Positions 1-5,395 of a stretch of 6,353 nucleotides of DNA are shown piece after piece. The notes beneath the pieces are model-generated. The model had not been told where the DNA came from. It searched no databases and worked only from the letters and a program-made list of their open reading frames with translations. The stretch is from positions 1 to 6,353 of the forward strand of contig JAZUCI010000166.1 in NCBI GenBank assembly GCA_045639045.1, read 5' to 3'. This DNA comes from SIG402 sp045639045. GTDB lineage: Bacteria; Bacillota; Clostridia; Christensenellales; Borkfalkiaceae. Within the stretch, counting starts at the first letter, position 1. Every line of letters starts with the position of its first letter. A program made the translations under genes and the position numbers.

Positions 1-419
1 CGGTAGCGCCCAGCGTAACTCCTTCGGTAGCGCCCAGCGTAGCACCTTCGGTAGTTCCCAGCGTAACTCCTTCGGTAGCGCCCAGCGTAACTCCTTCGGT
101 AGCGCCCAGCGTTGCTCCCTCGGTAGCGCCCAGCGTTGCTCCCTCGGTAGCGCCCAGCGTTGCTCCTTCGGTAGCACCCAGCGTTGCACCTTCGGTAGCG
201 CCTAGCGTTGCACCTTCGGTTGCGCCTAGTGTTGCACCTACCACCGAGCCTAGCGCAGCGCCCACCATTGCGCCTACTACCAATCCCACCGCCAATCCCA
301 CGGTTGCGCCCTCTACCGCAAAGAAGAAGGGTTGCAAAAAGGCATCCGCGCAAACCTTGGCGTTCTTGGCTTCGGTAATGGCTTTGGCGTCGGTGATGTT
401 GTTCGGCAAAAAACGTTAA
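1..419 (+). CDS. VAPS-repeat protein with C-terminal membrane anchor, 3' part only
   Basis: This is the C-terminal 138 codons of a protein whose start lies before the window; the first complete codon is at 3 and the stop TAA at 417-419. The visible part has three zones: twenty VAPS-like tetrapeptides (VAPS, VTPS, one VVPS); a Thr/Pro/Ala spacer of about 26 residues (TEPSAAPT..., NPTANPT); and a tail KKKGCKK, a hydrophobic stretch of about 20 residues (from ASAQTLAF to SVMLF) and a terminal GKKR. Such a Pro/Ser/Ala rod followed by a transmembrane helix and a basic end is typical of surface or secreted proteins held in the envelope; the function of the missing N-terminus is unknown. The frame is supported because most differences between repeat copies fall at third codon positions and are silent here. 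Without an ATG in the repeat tract, an ATG-based gene caller would miss the fragment. Protein identity is not recognised. Confidence 0.72.
   Translation, partial: VAPSVTPSVAPSVAPSVVPSVTPSVAPSVTPSVAPSVAPSVAPSVAPSVAPSVAPSVAPSVAPSVAPSVAPSVAPSVAPTTEPSAAPTIAPTTNPTANPTVAPSTAKKKGCKKASAQTLAFLASVMALASVMLFGKKR
3..242 (+). repeat. 24-bp tandem repeat, about 10 copies (8-residue protein repeat)
   Basis: Ten near-identical 24-bp units, each made of two 12-bp halves that encode Val-X-Pro-Ser. The two halves are distinguished by their serine codon: AGC in odd tetrapeptides and TCG in even ones, alternating from the first unit until copy 19 (AGT) and copy 20 (Thr, ACC). The middle copies are most alike and divergence grows toward the 3' end, as expected of unit duplication by slippage or unequal recombination. 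There are no unique spacers between copies, so it is not a CRISPR array. Copy number may vary between strains. Confidence 0.93.
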
Positions 420-693
420 CGTACGGCGGCGTATAACACGTCGCAATACGGTGTCAGCTTTCGCCGTTTGGATCGTCGAATACGATAAGTATACATCCGC
501 CCCAAACGGCTCGGCTTCCTTGTCTTGCTTGGTTCTCCGCCACCTTTTAAGGTGCGGTGGTTTATAAGCGGCGCGCTACTGCGTTAACTGTTTCAAAATA
601 CAATCTCGGCAACCAACAAGGTTAGCCTCGCCTGTATTTTTCACGAGCCTTGTATCGCTTGCTTCTAAACCACCTTTTGGGGGAAACGGTAAG
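420..693. other. Gene-free stretch rich in inverted repeats (possible structured 3' UTR or RNA)
   Basis: No ORF of useful length and no tRNA- or rRNA-like motif was seen in these 274 bases. Several inverted repeats are visible: 463-471 with 502-510 (9 bp, perfect), with 472-476/482-486 inside it; 423-428 with 462-467 (6 bp), which would exclude the previous pairing; 541-546 with 549-554 (6 bp), extended by 537-539/555-557 past a bulged C; 556-569 with 661-674 (13 of 14); 616-621 with 648-653, with 627-630/644-647 inside; and 595-602 with 633-640 (8 bp), which would reach into the loop of the previous hairpin as a pseudoknot. On the + strand this would be the 3' UTR of the repeat-protein mRNA, up to the hairpin at 710-745. 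It could also be an independent RNA on either strand. It matches no RNA family that I recognise. Confidence 0.4.
556..674. repeat. Long-range inverted repeat, 14-bp arms (13/14 match)
   Basis: The arm ggtggtttataagc at 556-569 is matched by gcttctaaaccacc at 661-674, with one mismatch (565/665). The arms enclose about 91 bases that hold further hairpins. The left arm shares bases with the hairpin at 537-557, and the motif ccacctttt occurs both at 540-548 and at 670-678, so the left arm has two possible partners. It could be the closing stem of an RNA or a small palindromic element; no target-site duplication is evident at its edges. Confidence 0.5.
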
Positions 694-694
694 C

Positions 695-752
695 AAATAA
701 AAAACAAAAAACGCGCCCTTGACGGAAAGCCGTCAAGGGCGCGTTACTTTTT
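695..752. terminator. Bidirectional intrinsic terminator between convergent genes
   Basis: A perfect 15-bp stem (711-725 with 730-744; an A-T pair at 710/745 makes it 16) closes on the 4-base loop AAAG. On the minus strand it is followed by a U-rich run complementary to the A-rich bases 695-710, which makes a strong terminator about 45 bases after the ABC-F stop codon. On the plus strand the stem is followed by an interrupted U run (748-752 are all T), so it may also end transcripts of the repeat-protein gene or of the structured region before it. Confidence 0.9.
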
Positions 753-790
753 ATGGTAATTTCATACTGTTTTCGTATCTTTTTATCCGT

Positions 791-2674
791 TTAGTTTAAC
801 GTTTCGGCGCATTGTTCCCATTCTTCGTAAAGGTGGGTAAGGGTTTCTTGCGCTTCTTCTAGGCGGGTAAGTAAGGGTTGTAGTTTTACGTAATCGGTTG
901 CAATTTCGGGCAAGGAAATTTGCGCGTTAATTCCTTCTATTTCCTGTTCTACTGCGGAAATTTTCTTTTCTAATTCGCGCACGCGGTTTCTTGCTTGCGC
1001 TTCTTCCGCGCGTTCCTTTTTACTGCGGAAGCCTTCCACCTTTTTTTCTTCCTTGGGTTTTTCCTGGTGGATTACCGCTTGCGTTTCTTCTTGCTTTAAG
1101 CGTTGCACGTACCCATCGTAATTCCCTTCGTATTCGGTAATTCCCGTGGGGGAAAGCAAGAATACGCGGGTTGCTACGGCGTTGATAAAATACCGATCGT
1201 GCGAAACGAAAAGGATGGTGCCCGGGAAATCAAGAAGCGCACTTTCCAAACTTTCGCGGGAGGCTAAATCCAAGTGGTTGGTAGGCTCGTCCAAAAGCAA
1301 GGTGTTGGCGTGTTTGGCTTGCACAAGCGAAAATTCCAACTTGGCGCGTTCCCCGCCCGAAAGTTCTTTTACGCGTTTTTCCACCGCGTCGTCCTTAAAC
1401 AGCATTCTGCCCAAAATACTTCTAACTTCGGTTACCGAAAAACGGTGGTTGCGTTCCCACAGTTCGCCCAGCACCGTATTTTCGGGGTTTAGGTCGCTGT
1501 TTTCTTGGTCGTAGTAAGCAAGGGTTACCCCGCCGCCGCAAGGGAATTTACCGCTAACCAAGGCTTTGATCAGCGTACTTTTTCCCGTTCCGTTTTTGCC
1601 GATAACGGCAATGCGTTCCCCACGGCGCACCGAAAAACTAAGGTCGGGGCAAAGCACCTTGTTTTCCACCGAAAGGGTAGCGTTTTGCACGCTGAATACT
1701 TGCTTCATACTTTCGGTATGCTGGGTAAAGCGGAACACGGGGGGTTGCAAGCGCGGTTTGGGGGGCGCAAGCCGTTCTATCTGCGCCATGCGGTGGATGC
1801 GCGATTTCGCGCTTTTCGCGGTGGTTGCGCGTACCAAATTTCGGTCCACGTAATCCTGCATTTTACTAAGTTCTTCCACCTGCTTTTCGTACGCCCTGCG
1901 GTAGGTATAATCCGCTTCTTCGCGTAAAATTTTATACTTCGTATAATTGCCTTCGTAGGCGGTTAAATTGCCGCATTCCACTTCAAAAATGCGGGTAACC
2001 GTTTTATCCAAAAAATATCTATCGTGCGAAACGGTGATAACCGCGCCTTTATAGGATAGCAAAAAGTCCTCCAAAAAGGCAAGGGTGGTTAAATCTAAGT
2101 GGTTGGTGGGTTCGTCAAGCAGCAGTAAATCGGGGGATTCCAACAGCAGTTTCGCAAGCCCCACGCGGGTGCGTTCACCCCCCGAAAGGGTGGAAATTAG
2201 CCGATCCGAAAAGGGGGTAAGATTTAAGCCCGCAAGCACCGTTTTTACGCGGATTTCGGCGGTATACCCGTCCTCTGCGGCAATTATGTTTTTTAGCCGT
2301 TCGTATTCGCCCGAAAGCGCCTTAAATTGCGCGTCGTTTTCCTTGGTGTCCGCAAGCAAGGTTTCCACTTCGCGCATACGGGCGATTGCCTTGGTGCTTT
2401 TTTGGAACACTTGCATCATTTCTTCAAACACGGTGCGGGGGGAATCAATACTGCCGTTTTGTTTTAAGTATCCAACGCTTGCGCTTTTTAAGCGGTAAAT
2501 TTCCCCGCCGTCGGGCGTAAGCTCGCCCGTAATCAGTTTCAGCAGGGTGGATTTTCCCGCGCCGTTCGCGCCCACAAGCCCAATTTTTTCCCCTTCGTTA
2601 ACCGAAAAGGAAATATCCGATAAAAAATCACCGTCCGTATATCCAAAATTGACGTTCGTGAAATTCAGCAGCAT
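791..2674 (-). CDS. ABC-F family ATPase (YdiF/Uup-like)
   Basis: A soluble twin ATPase with two ABC domains and no membrane part. ABC-F proteins bind the ribosomal E site and help resolve stalled or distorted translation; some confer antibiotic resistance by target protection. Domain 1: Walker A GANGAGKST at residues 35-43, signature LSGGE 163-167, Walker B LLLLDEPTNHLD 183-194, switch His 217. The interdomain linker (about 245-312) is charged and helical, the region that reaches toward P-site tRNA in this family. Domain 2: Walker A GKNGTGKST 359-367, LSGGE 438-442, Walker B 458-469, switch His 492. All catalytic residues are intact. A Lys/Glu-rich C-terminal coiled coil of about 75 residues suggests a YdiF or Uup subtype rather than EttA. 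The start is set at the ATG at 2674 (627 aa), where family homology begins; a TTG at 2695 is in frame, but the GGGAG that could serve as ribosome binding site lies after it. Subtype and any resistance role are not settled. Confidence 0.95.
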   Translation of the reverse strand: MLLNFTNVNFGYTDGDFLSDISFSVNEGEKIGLVGANGAGKSTLLKLITGELTPDGGEIYRLKSASVGYLKQNGSIDSPRTVFEEMMQVFQKSTKAIARMREVETLLADTKENDAQFKALSGEYERLKNIIAAEDGYTAEIRVKTVLAGLNLTPFSDRLISTLSGGERTRVGLAKLLLESPDLLLLDEPTNHLDLTTLAFLEDFLLSYKGAVITVSHDRYFLDKTVTRIFEVECGNLTAYEGNYTKYKILREEADYTYRRAYEKQVEELSKMQDYVDRNLVRATTAKSAKSRIHRMAQIERLAPPKPRLQPPVFRFTQHTESMKQVFSVQNATLSVENKVLCPDLSFSVRRGERIAVIGKNGTGKSTLIKALVSGKFPCGGGVTLAYYDQENSDLNPENTVLGELWERNHRFSVTEVRSILGRMLFKDDAVEKRVKELSGGERAKLEFSLVQAKHANTLLLDEPTNHLDLASRESLESALLDFPGTILFVSHDRYFINAVATRVFLLSPTGITEYEGNYDGYVQRLKQEETQAVIHQEKPKEEKKVEGFRSKKERAEEAQARNRVRELEKKISAVEQEIEGINAQISLPEIATDYVKLQPLLTRLEEAQETLTHLYEEWEQCAETLN

Positions 2675-2677
2675 AAT
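2649..2677 (+). promoter_or_regulatory. Sigma-A-type promoter reading into the 59-codon ORF
   Basis: TTGACG at 2649-2654 and CATAAT at 2672-2677 are separated by exactly 17 bp, and each box matches 5 of 6 consensus bases. Transcription would start near 2684, about 20 bases before the ATG of the small ORF. The promoter lies over the first codons of the ABC-F gene on the opposite strand. It may drive the small ORF, make an RNA antisense to the radical SAM gene's 3' end, or be a chance match. Confidence 0.45.
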
Positions 2678-2704
2678 TTTACAAATTTCTCCCAAAATAA
2701 CGGT

Positions 2705-2884
2705 ATGAAAAAAAGAAGTTACGGCTTTTTGCGCGCCGTGGAAAACGCCTTGCTTACCTGTCCTTTCCCCAAATGCGGAAAATTAACCCACGTTTTGGTA
2801 AGGGAAAAACTCCGCTTTTATCAAGAAGGGCAGAAAACGGGTGAAAAGGGTGCAAACGCGGTTAATAATCCCAATCGGGAATAA
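2705..2884 (+). CDS. Small hypothetical protein, 59 aa
   Basis: The ORF runs from ATG 2705 to TAA 2882-2884 and fills the gap between the ABC-F and radical SAM genes, overlapping the last 23 bases of the latter tail to tail. The product starts MKKRSYGFLRAVENALLTC and continues PFPKCGKL; it is basic, has two Cys five residues apart, and has no signal peptide or membrane helix. Its codon choice resembles that of the exonuclease and rhaB genes. In favour: a near-consensus promoter 28 bases upstream and no competing gene in the gap. Against: no clear Shine-Dalgarno sequence (upstream bases are aaaataacggt), and the ABC-F gene would then need its own promoter inside this ORF or read-through from the radical SAM gene. 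Function unknown; I do not recognise the family. Confidence 0.42.
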   Translation: MKKRSYGFLRAVENALLTCPFPKCGKLTHVLVREKLRFYQEGQKTGEKGANAVNNPNRE

Positions 2885-3716
2885 AACTTTCGCTTGCGGA
2901 AGCGCGTTCTTGTAAAAATAGGCGGGGGAAGGATAAACTTTCCACCTCGCAAACCACCCGTTCGTACTCGCGCTTGGTTAAGGGGCGTTGCAGTTCGGGG
3001 TAGTTTGCAATTTCCCCAAAGGGGGTGTATTGCGCCATTACGGATAGGTACGCCGTTGCGGGCAGTGTTTCCTTTAAGTGCCGTAAAACGGCGCGCGTAT
3101 CGGGTAAGTTCATGGGAAGCACCAAATGCCGTACGATTACGCCCGAAAGCATTTTCCCGTCCGCCCGCATAGACAAAGGCTTTTTCGCCATGAACGAAAG
3201 GGCCTTTTTTGCTACCGCAAAATAATCCGCTTTGCCCGTGTACCTTTTGGATACCTCGGGGGCGAAAAATTTCATATCGGGCAAATAAATATCCACGAAG
3301 GGGTCTATTTTTTCCAACGTTTCCACCCGCTCGTAGCCGTGCGTGTTGTATACCACGGGGATGGAAGGGCGGTATACGGTAAGCGCCTGAATAATGCTAT
3401 CCACCGCGTGCGTGGGGTTTACCAAATTGATATTTTCCGCGCCCGTTTCTTCTAATTCGCGGAATACCCCCGCTAATTCTTCGGGGGTAAAAACTTTACC
3501 GCGTTGGCTACGCGAAAGTTCGTAATTTTGGCAAAATACGCAACGGAGCGCGCATCCCGTAAAAAATACCGCGCCGCTTCCGTTTTTATGGCTAACGGGG
3601 GGCTCTTCGTAAAAGTGTAGGCCGTATTTGGCAAGGCGAACGCCCTTTTCACCGCACGCGCCCACTTTCTTTTCGCGGTCCACCCCGCAAGCGTTTGGAC
3701 AAAGTGTACATTTCAT
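2862..3716 (-). CDS. Radical SAM protein, PflX/COG1313 type
   Basis: A 284-residue enzyme of the radical SAM superfamily related to pyruvate formate-lyase activating enzymes. The [4Fe-4S] motif is GCALRCVFCQN, with cluster cysteines C55, C59 and C62; an N-terminal set C3, C6, C10 and C21 (start MKCTLCPNACGVDREKK) is typical of the PflX-like group and may bind metal or a further cluster. The segments ENINLVNPTHAVDSI, VYNTHGYE, DIYLPDMKFF, VIVRHLVLP and the end ASASESFIPDWDY match what I know of this family along its whole length. The substrate of the group is not established, and no glycyl-radical enzyme is present here to activate. The start is set at ATG 3714-3716; an in-frame ATG at 3821 would add 35 hydrophobic residues encoded by promoter DNA and is rejected. 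The -10 box ends 6 bases before the ATG, so the mRNA is probably leaderless. Confidence 0.92.
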   Translation of the reverse strand: MKCTLCPNACGVDREKKVGACGEKGVRLAKYGLHFYEEPPVSHKNGSGAVFFTGCALRCVFCQNYELSRSQRGKVFTPEELAGVFRELEETGAENINLVNPTHAVDSIIQALTVYRPSIPVVYNTHGYERVETLEKIDPFVDIYLPDMKFFAPEVSKRYTGKADYFAVAKKALSFMAKKPLSMRADGKMLSGVIVRHLVLPMNLPDTRAVLRHLKETLPATAYLSVMAQYTPFGEIANYPELQRPLTKREYERVVCEVESLSFPRLFLQERASASESFIPDWDY

Positions 3717-3722
3717 ACGGAC

Positions 3723-3751
3723 ATTATACTGAAAAACACGCAAAAAGGCAA
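3723..3751 (-). promoter_or_regulatory. Promoter of the radical SAM gene (predicted leaderless start)
   Basis: Read on the minus strand, a -35 box TTGCCT (3746-3751) and a perfect -10 box TATAAT (3723-3728) are 17 bp apart. Only six bases (gtccgt) separate the -10 box from the ATG at 3716, which puts the expected transcription start at the A of the start codon. No Shine-Dalgarno sequence is present, which fits a leaderless message. Confidence 0.7.
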
Positions 3752-3780
3752 CCAAAGTACGGCTTTTTTTATAATAAAGA

Positions 3781-3809
3781 TTGACTACGATAAAAAAAAG
3801 TGGTACAAT
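3781..3809 (+). promoter_or_regulatory. rhaB promoter, extended -10
   Basis: TTGACT at 3781-3786 and TACAAT at 3804-3809 lie 17 bp apart, each with 5 of 6 consensus bases, and a TG one base before the -10 box (3801-3802) gives the extended -10 form. Transcription should start near 3816, leaving a leader of about 24 bases that carries AAGGAG (3826-3831). The upstream DNA is A/T-rich and shared with the divergent radical SAM promoter. I see no clear operator palindrome or catabolite-repression site. Confidence 0.75.
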
Positions 3810-3839
3810 TATGCAAAGCATAAAAAAGGAGCAATCACA

Positions 3840-5312
3840 ATGGCTGAAAAAAGAAAAGTTTTGGCGTTCGACTACGGCGCTTCTTCGGGTAGAGCAATCG
3901 TTGGGGAATTCGACGGCAATAAAATTGAATTAAACGAAATTCACCGCTTTTTGAACGAACCCGTAACCGTAAGCGGTTCTATGTATTGGGATATTTTAAG
4001 ACTGTACCACGAATTAAAGCAAGGTATTTTAAAGTGCGACGCGCTTGGCGGCGCGGACGCAATGGGGATTGATACCTGGGGCGTGGACGTAGGCTTTTTG
4101 GATAAGGACGGGAAACTGTTAAACAACCCCTTCCATTACCGCGATTCGCACACCGAAAACGCGGTTGCGCGTTTAGAACAAGTAATGCCGAAAAAGGACT
4201 TGTTTGCAAAGGTGGGGCTGGCATTCCAAAAATTTAACACCCTTTGCCAACTGGTTACCATGAAGGATAACGGCAACGTTGCGCTTGAAAACGCAAAGAA
4301 AATGCTGTTTATTCCCGACTTGTTCAACTACTTCTTAACGGGGGTGGCGGCAACCGAATTTACCATTGCTTCCACCGCGCAAATGATCGTGCCCGGTAAA
4401 CTGGAATGGGCAACGGACGTTTTGAACGCTTACGGCGTAAACACGAATATGTTAACGGATATCGTACCTTGCGCATCCCGTTTGGGCAACTTATCGGATA
4501 GCGTAATGGGGGAACTTGGCATTCAAAAAAATATGCCCGTAATCAACGTTCCCGAACACGATACGGCGTCTGCCTTCGTTTCCGTACCCGCGGGCGAGAG
4601 AAACGCGGCGTTCCTTTCTAGCGGTACGTGGTCGCTGCTTGGCACCGAACTGGATAAACCCATTTTAACCGAAGAAGCAATGCTTTCGGGCTACACCAAC
4701 GAAGGGGGCATCGGTTGCAATATTCGCTTCTTGAAAAATATTATGGGGCTTTGGATTATCCAAGAATGCAAACGCTACTGGGATAAGCAAGGGGAAGTGC
4801 TTTCCTTCGCGCAAATTGCGGAAGGCGCGGCAAAGGTGCCCGCTTGCAAGTTCTTAATGAACCCCGATGCGGACGAATTCTTCTCCCCCTTTGAAATGCC
4901 CGTTAAAATTCAAAAATACTGCGCGGATCACGGCTTACCCGTTCCCGAAACCAAGTTTGAAATCGCGCGTTGCATTTACGATAGCTTGGCGCTGGATTAC
5001 AAGCACAATATTTTGGCGCTTGAAAAAATTACGGGCAAGAAAATTGAAGTACTGCACATCGTGGGCGGGGGCAGCAACAACGCAATGCTGAACCAAGCCA
5101 CGGCGGACGCGTTAAATATCCCCGTAACCGCAGGCCCTTCGGAAGGGACCGCGCTTGGCAACATTTTAACCCAGCTGATTTCGCTTGGGGATATTAAAAA
5201 CCTTGCCGAAGCAAGACAGGTTGTTAAAAATTCCACGGATATTAAGGAATACCTTCCCAAGGATACCGCAACCTACGCGGCTGCCTACGAAAAGTTTATC
5301 AAACTTTTGTAA
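3840..5312 (+). CDS. rhaB: Rhamnulokinase RhaB
   Basis: A cytoplasmic FGGY-family sugar kinase that phosphorylates L-rhamnulose to L-rhamnulose 1-phosphate with ATP, the second step of L-rhamnose breakdown before the aldolase RhaD. The 490 residues are the normal family length. Visible motifs: N-terminal phosphate loop DYGASSGR (11-18), MGIDTWGVDVGFLD (75-88) and NPFHYRDSHT (96-105) as sugar-side segments, IPDLFNYFLTG (158-168), the catalytic-base region PEHDTASAF with Asp241, LSSGTWSLLG (259-268), and the ATP-site glycine loop GGGSNN (409-414). The DYGASSGR and PEHDTASAF signatures separate it from xylulose and glycerol kinases; a closely related kinase such as fuculokinase is less likely. 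The start is fixed by AAGGAG 8 bases before the ATG. No isomerase, aldolase, transporter or regulator of the pathway is in the window, so they must lie elsewhere or be missing. Confidence 0.95.
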   Translation: MAEKRKVLAFDYGASSGRAIVGEFDGNKIELNEIHRFLNEPVTVSGSMYWDILRLYHELKQGILKCDALGGADAMGIDTWGVDVGFLDKDGKLLNNPFHYRDSHTENAVARLEQVMPKKDLFAKVGLAFQKFNTLCQLVTMKDNGNVALENAKKMLFIPDLFNYFLTGVAATEFTIASTAQMIVPGKLEWATDVLNAYGVNTNMLTDIVPCASRLGNLSDSVMGELGIQKNMPVINVPEHDTASAFVSVPAGERNAAFLSSGTWSLLGTELDKPILTEEAMLSGYTNEGGIGCNIRFLKNIMGLWIIQECKRYWDKQGEVLSFAQIAEGAAKVPACKFLMNPDADEFFSPFEMPVKIQKYCADHGLPVPETKFEIARCIYDSLALDYKHNILALEKITGKKIEVLHIVGGGSNNAMLNQATADALNIPVTAGPSEGTALGNILTQLISLGDIKNLAEARQVVKNSTDIKEYLPKDTATYAAAYEKFIKLL

Positions 5313-5337
5313 TTTTTAAGAATACGAAACATAAGGA

Positions 5338-5368
5338 AAACACGGCGGAACGCGTTTCCGCCGTGTTT
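5338..5368 (+). terminator. Terminator-like hairpin after rhaB
   Basis: A perfect 13-bp stem, 5338-5350 with 5356-5368, around the loop cgcgt starts 26 bases after the rhaB stop. The T-rich tail is interrupted (the stem ends in gttt, followed by cgctttt), so termination may be partial. A second mini-hairpin cgct-ttt-agcg (5369-5379) follows directly and runs up to the exonuclease ribosome binding site. Because I see no convincing promoter between this hairpin and the exonuclease ATG, it may act as a leaky terminator that lowers downstream expression. Confidence 0.65.
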
Positions 5369-5395
5369 CGCTTTTAGCGATAAGGAGTACGAACC

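Noticed and set aside
3..242. CRISPR array
   Set aside because: The 24-bp units are contiguous, with no unique spacers, and the tract is an in-frame protein-coding repeat.
3..242. Reverse-strand repeat ORF reading EGVTLGAT-like units
   Set aside because: It is open only because the repeat length is a multiple of three. Variation between copies is silent in the + frame, and the + frame continues into a sensible membrane tail and stop.
556..674. Insertion sequence or MITE bounded by terminal inverted repeats
   Set aside because: The arms match 13 of 14, but no transposase and no target-site duplication are visible, and nested hairpins fit an RNA fold equally well.
420..693. tRNA, tmRNA, RNase P RNA or SRP RNA gene
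   Set aside because: I looked for their conserved motifs (T-loop, 3' CCA end, SRP GGAA-containing apical loop, RNase P core) on both strands and saw none.
1146..1927. Plus-strand ORFs opposite the ABC-F gene
   Set aside because: They are antisense shadows of a complete, motif-perfect gene and have no recognisable domains or ribosome binding sites.
2675..2695. TTG start for the ABC-F gene at 2695
   Set aside because: It adds seven residues not typical of the family and would place the GGGAG sequence inside the coding region; ATG 2674 fits the family N-terminus.
3717..3821. N-terminal extension of the radical SAM protein starting at 3821
   Set aside because: The extra 35 residues are encoded by the divergent promoter region and precede the family's conserved MKCTLCPNACG start; the -10 box lies inside it.
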